The translations under genes and the position numbers were made by a program. The notes below the pieces were generated by a model. That model was not told where the DNA came from. It made no database searches and saw only the letters and a program-made list of their open reading frames with translations. Below are positions 10,501 to 22,600 of a DNA stretch of 29,391 nt, piece after piece. The stretch is taken from assembly GCF_000485595.1 (NCBI RefSeq), contig NW_014577161.1:364266-393656 (forward strand), given 5' to 3'. The first letter of the stretch is position 1, and each line of letters opens with the position of its first letter. The DNA is from Priapulus caudatus (lineage: Eukaryota > Priapulida > Priapulimorpha > Priapulimorphida > Priapulidae).

Positions 10501-13500
10501 ATCCTTCTCAGTCAAGAATGGACAGACTGTGGCACTCGTGGGGCCAAGTGGATGTGGGAAGAGTACGACTGTGCAGCTAATTCAGAGGTTCTATGATGTT
10601 GAAAGTGGCTCCGTAAGTAGATTCAACGATTTAGTCCTTTCAGATACGAAAAAATTCAATTAATTCAAACTGTGATGACAGCGTTTGTTTATATTACTCT
10701 TGTTACTGTCAGCTGCGCTTAACGATATGACGCGATAGCAAACAGTCGCAATTGCTGTTGGCAGGTGTGCTCAGCTATGGATTACAAATGGTCAGCATTG
10801 CTGTCAGGTGTTGTTAGCGACGTGTCATGATTACAAACCTCCCGTCGCTATCTGCAGGTGAGTCTGGACGGCAACGACGTGCGCAGCCTCAACGTGCGAT
10901 GGCTTCGCGAGCGCATCGGTGTCGTCGGCCAGGAGCCCGTGCTGTTCGCAACGACCATCGCAGAGAACATCCGCTACGGATGCGGTGGCGTCACGAACCA
11001 CGACATCGAGCAGGCGGCCATGATGGCCAACGCTCACGATTTCATCCTCAAGCTACCCGAGGTGCGCGCGCGTTTAGGGGGTTCTGATGTGCGTGTGTGT
11101 GTTCGGGGGGTCTCATGTGCGTGCGCATTCAGGGGGTTCTGATGTGCGTGTGTGTGTTCGGGGGGTCTCATGTGCGCGCACGTTCGGGGGTTCTGATGTG
11201 CGTGTGTTTGGGGGTTACTAGGTGCACGCGTTTGGGGGTTCTGATGTGCGTGTGTTTAGAGGTTACTACGTGCGTGCGTTTGGGGGTTCCTAGGTGTGTG
11301 TGCGTTCGGGGGTTCTGATGTGCGTGTGTTTGGGGTTACTAGGTGCGCGCGTTTGGGCGTTCTGATGTGCGTGTGTTTGGGGGTTACTAAGTGCGCGCGT
11401 TTGGGCGTTCTGATGTGCATGTGTTTAGCGGTTACTAGGTGCGCGCGTTTGGGCGTTCTGATGTGCGTGTGTTTGGGGGTTACTAGGTGCGCGCGTTTGG
11501 GGGTTCCTAGGTGTGTGTGCGTTTGGGGGTTCCTAGGTGTGTGTACGTTCGGGGGTTCTGATGTGCGTGTGTTTGGGGTTACTAGGTGCGTGCGTTCGGG
11601 GGTTCCTAGGTGCATGTGTTCAGGGGTTCTGAGGTTCACATGTTCGAGACTTCCAAGGTGCGTGCATTCACGGGTTCCAAGGTGCGCACGTTCGGTGGTT
11701 CCTAGGCATGTGCACGTTTGTGGGTTCCATCTTGACAACGTCGCGACGATAGTCCACATTTCTTCAGTCGTTGCTTTTCTTTTCATCAGTACGGGTGTCC
11801 CCCTTAGTCCTTAGTAGTTAGCCCTTAGTAGTAGTTAGTTAGTGTTGCATCTTGGGGGGGGGGGTAAAGTATATTTCGAGTGTTTCGTTCAACACATTTT
11901 TATCCATTGAATTTCATACTAAAGCCCTTTCCATTATATTTCATAGTGAAAAGTGCCAGTGGTGCACGCACGCTGGTTTTGTTCTGCTCACTTTGCATCG
12001 AAAGCGTACGTTCCTTCGACCAATGCTTTCCGTTATACATGGATGCAAACAATAACCGTTAGAATTCGGGCAAGTTTAAGTGCAAGCTCGTTTGTTTATA
12101 TGTTTGTAGAAATACCAGACACTGGTCGGAGAACGAGGAGCACAGCTGAGCGGCGGGCAGAAGCAGAGAGTCGCCATCGCGCGTGCGCTGGTCAGAAACC
12201 CGCGCATCCTGCTGCTGGATGAAGCCACCTCAGCTCTCGACACGGAGAGTGAAGCCACTGTGCAAGCTGCGCTCGACAAAGTACGTCTACAAACACGCGT
12301 CGCCTACCTGTTATAAACCGTCCCTGTGCATACCATGCGCTGCTACCAAGTCCTAACTCAAAGCGGGTGCAGCGAACACCTGCTGCGTTGCTGCTTGACC
12401 TACATTCTAGAAAGCAAACTTTAGCACTAACGATAATTTAACAGCAATAGAAAATAAAGAGTGATTTTTATATAAACCGTACATTATCGATCATAGTGAT
12501 GGTAGCAGTTATTTATGTTCGATGCGAATTCAAAAATGTGTTTGCTCACGTTTTGCTTTTTCTTGTGATTTTCACGTTTAGGCAAGGCAGGGTCGTACGA
12601 CGATCATCATTGCTCACCGATTGTCGACTATAAAGACGGCCGACATGATCGTTGTCGTGCAAGAAGGGCAAGTCGGTGAAAGTGGGAGACACTTGGAGCT
12701 AATGGAACGTGAAGGTCTCTACTATGAACTAGTCATGGCGCAGGTGAGAATACGTTTTCGCGTTTTCGTCGCTGCAGCTGTATATTTGTGCTCTAAATTT
12801 GCGCAATGTGTCGTAATTTCACTGGATTCATTTTATTCTCTGGGAACGGTGCGCGGACAACACGTCAATTACTCTACGTCATCGACAAAATCAATATCGC
12901 ACGGCTACTGTCATGATGACATTAGATCGTCGTCGATGAAACTAATATCGCACGGCTACTGTCATATCACTCCATGCAGGCGGTAACCCTCTAACGCTAC
13001 GGGAGCTGGAAGTGGCGGAGGGGGCGGGGGGTGTGTCCCAATCCATGTGCAGCCACGTAACATCTATACGCTAGGGTAGTAGCGAGAGGGGGGGGGATCC
13101 CACTCCTGTGGCAGCGGTAACCTCTACTTGTTTAGGGAGTGGGAGTGGCGGGGTGGGGGGGGGTCCCACCTTCATGTCGAGCGGTAGACATTAACGCTAG
13201 GGAGTAACGGGAGGGGGGGGGATCCCCACTCATGTGCAGCGGTAACCTCTAACGCTAAGGCAGGGATGGCGGGGNNNNNNNNNNNNNNNNNNNNNNNNNN
13301 NNNNNNNNNNNNNNNNNNNNNNNNNNNNNNNNNNNNNNNNNNNNNNNNNNNNNNNNNNNNNNNNNNNNNNNNNNNNNNNNNNNNNNNNNNNNNNNNNNNN
13401 NNNNNNNNNNNNNNNNNNNNNNNNNNNNNNNNNNNNNNNNNNNNNNNNNNNNNNNNNNNNNNNNNNNNNNNNNNNNNNNNNNNNNNNNNNNNNNNNNNNN

Positions 13501-16500
13501 NNNNNNNNNNNNNNNNNNNNNNNNNNNNNNNNNNNNNNNNNNNNNNNNNNNNNNNNNNNNNNNNNNNNNNNNNNNNNNNNNNNNNNNNNNNNNNNNNNNN
13601 NNNNNNNNNNNNNNNNNNNNNNNNNNNNNNNNNNNNNNNNNNNNNNNNNNNNNNNNNNNNNNNNNNNNNNNNNNNNNNNNNNNNNNNNNNNNNNNNNNNN
13701 NNNNNNNNNNNNNNNNNNNNNNNNNNNNNNNNNNNNNNNNNNNNNNNNNNNNNNNNNNNNNNNNNNNNNNNNNNNNNNNNNNNNNNNNNNNNNNNNNNNN
13801 NNNNNNNNNNNNNNNNNNNNNNNNNNNNNNNNNNNNNNNNNNNNNNNNNNNNNNNNNNNNNNNNNNNNNNNNNNNNNNNNNNNNNNNNNNNNNNNNNNNN
13901 NNNNNNNNNNNNNNNNNNNNNNNNNNNNNNNNNNNNNNNNGCACCGCGACCGATTGTCCACGCGCTGCACCCTGCGAGATGAGCCGCGGCCGCGTAGCGA
14001 GAACGGTGCAGAGCGTGTTAGCGATGAGATCCGCCGGTGCCGACGTGTCTCCCGGCGCGACGTCGCTGGCCTTACTCTGCAGTGAGAACGGTGCGATCTT
14101 ACACGTGTCGGTCTGCCGCGAATGCAGCGCTGACGCACGACGCCCGCTACGGTGCATATTATTATTTAAATCTTTGGCATTTAATTTTCAAACCGTCTTT
14201 TTGTACCCACATATATTGTACCCACGAGTGGCATCGGTACAATATACGACGTACGGAAACTCGACTGACACACCTTTCGTTACAAATATGTCACGGCGAT
14301 CTGATGTCATCGTGACAGTAGCCGTGCGATATTAATTTAGTCGACTACGATCTGATGTCATCGCGAGTGATAACGCGCGCTTGTGTATGCACAGGAGGAT
14401 CTGAAGAGCCTGCCGCCCGTCGACATGATGCGTCTAATGAAGCTGAACGCTCCCGAGTGGCCCTACATCTCCGTCGGCTGCGTGGCGGCGGCGGCGAACG
14501 GAGCTGTCATGCCGATGTTCGCAATCATCTTCGCGGAAGTTCTCGGGGTTTGTTCTCGGATTTTTCTTTCGATCGCCCAGAAACTCCTGAATGTGCGCTC
14601 GCATCGATGTTTGCCTCTCTCTTTGTGGATTGTCTCGTGGTTTGTTTCACACTCGTGTTCCTCGGTTTTTCTATTGATCTTCCCGAAGGTTCTGAATGCG
14701 CGGTCGTGCTTGCTGTTGTTCTCTCTCGTCTTCGCGGGTGTTTCCGGGGTTTGTTCTTGCATTCTCAACTTTTTCTTCGATCTCCAAAGGTTCTGAACAG
14801 CGCCATCATGTCGTTGTTCACCATTGTGTTTGCGGGGGGTTTGTGGGGACCCGGGTTAATTGCAACTTATGTTCTTAATTTCTCGCCAATGTTCAAGGGT
14901 TAATTTATTGCTAGCTTGCTTGAAAAATCAATTCCGGAAGAACATGGACTAAACAGGTTGGGCATCTGCAGCTTTTATATCTTGAGTGCAGTGCTTTCCA
15001 CCTTGGAACGTAACCATGTGAATTCTAGTTTGCCATTTTTGTTACTAAAGGGTTTGCTAGGCCCTTAACCGACAATGTGCTTGTTTGCTGCAGGTGTTTT
15101 CTATACCGGACATTAACGAGCAGGAGAGAAAATCCAACCTATACTCGCTCATGTTTCTCCTTATCGGCGTCGCCGCTGGAATCACAATGTTTCTCCAGGT
15201 AAGCGCAGTTTCCGTTCTGCTCTAACACCTGCATTGACACGAGCGAGACGGCCGCCTCGCTCAAATCTCACCCGCCACGCAGAAATTTATCCAAAAACAC
15301 CGCCTCGCTGACGAAAATCACTGTTCTGCTATCAATAAACTACATTTTATTGACAGCGTTCGAAATTAGTGCCAACCCGGAGGCCCGAGGCCACCAAGTT
15401 TTTGTTTCGGCCAACATCTGTACGAAACTGAGGAGGACCGGCACTTTTTCTCCTCATATTACGCTGAAATACTACGGTTATCGCAACGGCAGTTTAGACA
15501 GACTTGTAAACGGGAGCGCATTCTAATACATACGCATTCATACCCAAAACATCTAGAGCCGAGGGCATGAACTCCCTCAACGCATGATTCACCACACGAA
15601 CAAAACCCCGTGACAGTCTAAGAAATCGATTGCTGCCTGTAGCGTAGCCCAGTGTTTTTATGACCGCATAACAATAAGTTCATATATGCATGGGGGTACC
15701 GAGGACTGGGGAGGAGAAAAACGAAAGTAAAACCTTTTCCAGAAGCTTGTTTGTTCCTTTTGACAACTTGAAAAAGTGATTCAAGAGTCTCATATAATGT
15801 GTTCAGAATAGCTTAGAATGCACCAAGTTGCACCATTTTTTTTTTTTTTTGGGGGGGGAGCATACCCTTGGACCCCCCCTAGCATGGTGATCACCTTCGG
15901 TGCTCGCATTGCTCCCTCCTCGGATTGCGCATCCAACAAAAAAAAATTTGCTTTACGGAAAGGTTTTGCTGTACGGAAAGGTATTCTCTGCCCATTCCTG
16001 AAATGAATGGGAAATAGAAAATCTGATGAATTGAATCCACAAAAGTTAAGCACGCAGATGCCGAAGGGTGTGTTGTGTACCTGCCTTTCACGCCCGAGAG
16101 TCGGCACACGTTTCAGGGCTACCTGTTCGGTTACTCGGGTGAGAACCTGACGATGCGAGTGCGTGCGTGTTTCAGGGCTACCTGTTCGGTTACTCGGGTG
16201 AGAACCTGACGATGCAAGTGCGCGCGTGTTTCAGGGCTACCTGTTCGGTTACTCGGGTGAGAACCTGACGATGCGAGTGCGCTACATGGGCTTCACGTCG
16301 ATGCTGAAGCAGGAGATCGGCTGGTTCGACGACAAGAAGAACACGGTCGGAGCTCTGCTCACACGCCTCGCGACAGACAGCGCCAACGTGCAGGGGGTGA
16401 GTCATCGCATAGGCCCGCCATGCCGGCAAGGCTTAGCCATGGCTAAGCGTCTGAGCATTAGCCCAGTGACGCGTTGTCTGCTCGCTTCACTGTACCTCAC

Positions 16501-16597
16501 GCTATGCTTTATATTTTATTCGATATTATTGTACTATTTTTTATATTACACTGTGTATTATTTAAAAAGTATAGAAAACACTACTACTGCTGCTACG

Positions 16598-16634
<37 letters not shown>

Positions 16635-19600
16635 CTACTACTACTACTAATAATAATAAATTAGATAGTATATTCATATTTTGCTTGTTTCGAGTGTTCT
16701 GATAAGATGAGCACGTTTCTACGATGGTTTAGCAGCGTTTTGTGTCATCTGGCCTTCTTTTTCGCTCGTTTTATTTTACGAGCGTTTTTAAGAAGTATGC
16801 ACGTTAATTGCTACGATACTTGAATTGGTGTTGTCACAGTATTTCATGGTGCTCAGCCACCTCCTGCCTGCCTCGTGCTTTGTCCTTACAATCATTTTTC
16901 ATAAGTAAGCACACTGTTCCCTAAGATGCTTTTAGTTAGTAGTGTAGTTAGTAGTAATAGAACTTTTTGAAGTAGTTCCAGTCTCGTTCGCATGCTACAT
17001 GCAGTCCAAAACAATTCTTTTTGAGAAGTACATACGCTGTTCCCTAAGATGTTTTTAGTTAGTAGTGTATTTAGTAGTAGCAGAACAATTCGAAGTAGTT
17101 CCAGACTCGTTCGTGTGTATATTAATTGGTTAATATTAGCCGGTGGCTGCGTCGTGACTGCTGCCGTAATATCTCGACGTCGTCCTGTCGTTTCGTCTCA
17201 ATGTAACAATGTTGCGCGTCTTGCAGGCGACAGGCGTGCGACTCGGCTCGCTCGCGAACAGTGTGTCTAACCTCGTCGCCGGCCTGACGATTGCCTTCGT
17301 GAACAGCTGGAAGATGACGCTCGTCATTCTCTCGTTCGTTCCGTTCATCATCGTCGGCGCCGCGATGCAGATGAAGATGCTCGCGGGCAACCAGCACGCC
17401 GACAAGAAGGCGTTCGAGGAGAGCGGGCGGGTAGGTATACACGAGCGCGCGTACAGGGGTACATCACGCACACGCTGCTTGCTGTGCTTCATTTCTCTGC
17501 GCTGTTAGGTGCGGGGTCGATGTGTCGGCCTACGCCGGTACATTTGCAATTTTGACAGAATTTGACAGCATTACCGAACTGTTGAACTGTGGGTTTTATT
17601 TACTTATTTATTATTTTTAAAGTGCTAATTAATTTAGCTTAATTACAGCGATTCGGGTAGATTGCTTTTTCTTTTGTTATTATTCGCCTTTTCCAGTGTA
17701 TTTTGCGTGGAGTAGTCAATTCACACAAACTTAACTGCTTACTATAAAGAGCTAAGTGATAATTGGGTTGTAGTAAAGGGCTTTGTGTTGTTAATCCGGT
17801 TGTGCATTTTTAGTTTAATGGCATAGCATCCGTGCTCATACCGTTTTTCATGTCAAGAAAGGATAGTACTTATGATATTATAAGTATTATCCCTTCTTTA
17901 TAGTATGTAGACTGCATCGAAGACTGTTAATATATATATGCCTGATGTGGGAATAGATTTTTAAAATTTAAAATTTTTATCAGCACTTTTTATGTGGATT
18001 GTTGTAATTTGTTAATTGGGGTACATGCACACTAGGTTTTGTATGGAAAGGGTATAGACATATACCAGGTGCGACAGTCATGGTGGTTTATTGCCATGGA
18101 AATTGTCAAATTTTTGAAGCACCACAGCAAATGAGCAGGGAACCACGGTACTGGCCATCCATGCTGTGAGGAAATTTAAGGCATACTAATGCAGCTGCCT
18201 CGGTCTATATTGATTTTTTATAGGTGGCAGCAGAAGCTATAGACAACGTCAGAACTGTTGCCTCATTGTCAAAGGAACAACATTTTTGTAACCAGTACTC
18301 AAGAAATCTAGTGAAACCACACAGGTAAACATTTAGGTTCATTTTGCCTTAGTCTAATCCATCTATAATCATGAATACATAGTAGATAAGCTGTTTTTGT
18401 GGAGGTTTTCAGACGTAGCAAGTTCGCTTATTCTGGAATTACATTTTGTTGCTACTAAATTCTGGAATTCAATTTTGTTATTAGATTCTGCTGAAAGTAA
18501 TTATTACTGTATGTTTATTACCTGAGTTCATAACACGACGCATGACCGTATTGCAAATTTACATGGAGCGAATAATTTCATGACCTGTGCATATTTAGGA
18601 TTATAAGGATTATAATATATATTTACAGCAAACCTTTTTTTATTTATCAGTAACTCGCTGAAAATGGCACACTTGTATGGAGTTGCGTTCAGCTTCTCCC
18701 AGGCGATCATATTCTTTGCCTATTCGGCTTGCTTCTACTACGGATCCGTGCTCATTCAAAACGAGGGTTTGGACTACACCAAGGTTTTCAAGTAGGTGTA
18801 ATAATGTATGGGCGGGAGCAGCCATACATGGTTGGCATGAACATTCCAAAAACCATGCTACATTGAAGATCCACGCACCATCAAATCCTAAATCTAACCT
18901 TTTTTAATAGACTAAAATTAATCTCGGTTTCAATTAGTGGTTGTATTTTGTAGAACAATAAAAACTGATGGGCATTGAACCTGAGGTTTCTGTAATAACA
19001 TGCACCTTAGAGTAATCATTCTGACTCATCAGTCAGAATGATTACTCTAAGCATGTACTGACACTTCATGTTCAATATCGATGATGGAACAATACAGTAG
19101 CCCATCTGGTACGCTACATGTAGCCATTCATTTTTGCACGTGTAATGAGTTCTTACGTAAAAGAGCGGGGCTGGGACCTCTAGCTTGTAAGATTGGATGC
19201 TGAAAGCAGGAAACTCACATATGCACACGTACGTGACTTCGCTGACAAAGATCATGCAGATGAATCAATGCAGCTGCCGTACATCAATGGTATGACAACT
19301 GCATTCTTGCTACCCACATCATTTCAGAAAAACGTTTGCCTACATGCACATTCATTTCTCTGTGTGTAGAGTATTTGCTGCGATCATCTTCGGTGCCATG
19401 GCGATGGGTCAGGCTAGCAGCTTCGCTCCCGACTATGCGAAGGCAAAGACATCGTCCCAGAGACTGGCCGTGCTGTTCGATCGTGTTCCCCTCATAGATG
19501 GATCATCTACTGCAGGGGAAACACCAGTAAGCTAACACGTGTGCTGTGCATCCTAGACTGCATGTTTTTTTACTTCTGTCTGTGTTACCATTGTCAAAAA

Positions 19601-22600
19601 ATCACTAAGTTACGACTGTGGTGAAGCACAAGTGACCTACAACTAAGGTTACGGTAGGATAATAGCCTTGTCAGGAATGCGTTGTACACTGTTGTACAAG
19701 TGTAGCTAACTTACGATAAGGAGGAACTTGGTAGTTGCTCTTCTAGGGTCACTGATTGGATGGGAGACTATTTGATGATTGGTTGCATTGCTATCCATGG
19801 TATATTGTGGGATATCACACACGCTATTATTTTCGTTGTAGTTTAGTGTTAAAGCAAACAAATCAACATATCTGTTTTGATGTGTTATCCGATTCAGTTT
19901 GTGTTATAATATTCATGTTTCAAAAAATTCAGGATTTCATGAGAATGATCAAATATAGTATAAATGTAATTGCAATAATTCTGGATAATTTTGTTCATTG
20001 CCTCCTTAAGTTATTAAGAGATGACAGTGTGAGACACGCAGTAGACTTATAAGCAAATTTGCTAGGATTTATCATTGTCGTACACTTGATTCTTTTCTGA
20101 AAACAATCTATGACAAAAAGTTATCAGACCAACCATCAAGTCATATTATTTGTGGTCAAATATCAAGTTTTTGACATCGACAGTCATTGACTCAAACTAC
20201 TATCACAACTAATTATCGTTCTAACAACACCCTCTCCCCTCCCTAGGAAAAAACCCTTTGAAACCCTTTGTGGCATCGTCATCCTAGGTGACATGCATGA
20301 ACATCATTGTTGCAGGATACTTGCGAAGGATCGGTAGAGTTCAGCAGCGTTGAGTTCAAGTACCCGATGCGCCCTGACGTCAAGGTTCTGCAGGACTTCA
20401 GCCTGAGTGTGACTCCCGGTAAGGTGATGGCACTGGTGGGAAGCAGCGGATGCGGCAAGAGCACAACCGTGCAGCTGCTCGAACGATTCTACGATACGAC
20501 AGAGGGCGTGATTGTGAGTAAAACCTTGCTCGACTTGACTCAACTCAACCTTGTTGTTGTCATTGTTGTTGACGTCGTCGTCGTCTTGTTGTTGTTGTTG
20601 TTAACGTCGTCGTCATCGTCTTGTTGTTGTTGCGGAGGACTAATCGCAAGAACATGCACGTACCAAAACACATGGCTGCATATTGATTACATAAATTTTA
20701 CTCGTGGCGATTGAGCATGCCACATTTTGAGTTAAAAATTCATTCTAAAAAAATGCGCAAAAACGAATTTTCATTTAGCATTGCAAGTAAATCATCATAA
20801 TTGCATACATACGAATTTACTTTACCTGGGTTGTTGTAACATGCTTAGTTACTGCATTGGTATTGCACGTTTTCATTATTTCAATATATGATTTTAAAAT
20901 AGCTAATGCATGTGGACACTATCTCGTGTACACAGCTTGATACGCTTGTCTAAGTCTTCAGCCTCCTATCTTTTTATCAGCCTCCTAGCAGATTAATGGC
21001 TGGGACATGGGTCCCATAATCATGATAATGGCGTACATAACCCGAACACTCATCTCAGTCACTCGCGCTCACAACTCCTAACTCTCTTATCACATTAATG
21101 GCTAGGTCATGGGACGTCCTACAATGGTGTACATAACCTGCACACTCATCTCAGTCACTCGTGCTCCTTAATTACCTCCTGCTCTCTGTCTATTACATCA
21201 ATGGTTGGGACCTGGCCATATGGGACATCCTACAATGGCGTACATAACCTGCATCTCGGTCACTCCTAGCTCTCTGTCTATTACATTAATGGCCATCATG
21301 GGTCCCATAATGGTGTACATAACCCAGAACTCTCATCATCTCAGTCACTCCTGCTCCTAACCTCCACCTCTCATCTCTAGCGGATCGACGGGCGCGACGC
21401 GAGACAGCTGAACCTGTGCCGTGTGTCATCGTCTTTCTTGTTGTTGTTGTTGTTTGTTATTTTGGGTGGAGAGGGGGCAGCCAGTTTTATCGTGAGTCGT
21501 GACATATTAGGAATCGGATTTACATCGTTGTTTTATTAATTTGCGGCTCTTCCTTTCTAGCGGATTGACGGCTGCGACGTGAGACAGCTGAACATGCCAT
21601 ATGGCCATCATGGGTCCCATAATGGTGTACATAACCCAGATACTCATCATCTCAGTCACTGCCGCTCCTAACTTCCACCTCTCTTCTCTAGCGGATCGAC
21701 GGCCGCGACGTGAAACAGCTGAACGTGCGCTGGCTGCGGCGACAGATCGGTCTCGTCTCGCAGGAGCCGATCCTCTTCGACCGCACGATCGCCACGAACA
21801 TCGCGTACGGCGACAACTCTCGCGACGTGCCCATGCACGAGGTCGTCGCCGCCGCGCGCGACGCCAACATCCACGCCTTCATCTCGTCGCTGCCGCAGGT
21901 ACGCCACATCGCATCGCGAGCGGTCGGGGGTGTCTCCGCCGCAAGAGACGCGTGAACGGTTACGACGTCGCGAGTGCGTGAAATGGCGTGCGGCGTGTGA
22001 AGCGTGTCGTGCAAACGCTGCGAGTTTTTACACTCGCGCTTGTCGTAAGTGTTTGTGATGTTTCTGCCGACGGGTGCGTAGTTAGCATTAACTCGGCCCA
22101 GAGTAGCACTTTTTAATGTGAGTATTTAATAGATGTATCTACTTCCACATGCGTGCTTACAACCACATGCATGCTACGTATACAGGCCTACATACCGGCT
22201 CCACTACACAGTGCACGTGCACGTGCACGTGCCCTTGTACATACACGCTTGCACGCTTGAACATAATTGCATTTGCACACATTCACACATACATGCACCT
22301 GCATCTGTGCTCTTATGCGCATGCATCAAAAATCTTGCTGAAAATGCATTTATTCTGGAATGTAAATGTGTGTCAGCGCAATATTTTTTCATGAGTAGAT
22401 TCATTATTTACTCAATGTTTGCATAATCGTTTCGTAGATGTATTCACGACAACAGAGATCTCTAGTGTGTAGTCCGGATGCTAAGCCTCGTTTAGGATGT
22501 GGCCACGGTCAAAGCTCGCTGTAATGCTGCAGCCTCCGTTCGCTCTTGCACGCAGGGATATGATACGAATGTTGGTGAGAAGGGAACGCAGCTGAGCGGC

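Larger units (their letters stand above)
12882..14344. repeat. 51-bp inverted repeat bracketing the gap region in intron 13
   Basis: 12882-12932 (core ATATCGCACGGCTACTGTCA) is the reverse complement of 14294-14344 with only a few mismatches. A second partial copy of the left arm follows at about 12931-12966, and part of the right arm recurs at 14346-14365. The arms enclose a G-rich minisatellite, the N gap and a GC-rich stretch. This could be a non-autonomous element with subterminal repeats inserted in intron 13; the gap hides most of its interior. Confidence 0.65.

Noticed and set aside
11256-11814. Overlapping open frames of 172 (+) and 176 (-) codons with TPKRAHL-type and GVLMCVCL-type repeats
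   Set aside because: They come from a minisatellite whose ~24-base half-unit is a multiple of three, leaving frames open on both strands; they lie within intron 11 of the transporter.
13942-14082. Arg/Asp/Glu/Ser-rich frame as a linker exon
   Set aside because: Composition fits, but its donor (GTGAGA at 14081) leaves phase 2 and exon 14 needs phase 0; the 5' end lies in the gap. Left as a possibility only.
13230-14157. 300-codon frames across the N gap
   Set aside because: Most codons are N, so the open length carries no information.
15818-16109. Short frames on both strands in intron 15
   Set aside because: They overlap homopolymer runs and have no family resemblance or supported splice context.
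21601-21981. 126-codon Arg-rich frame over exon 22
   Set aside because: It is an out-of-frame shadow of the GC-rich exon 22.
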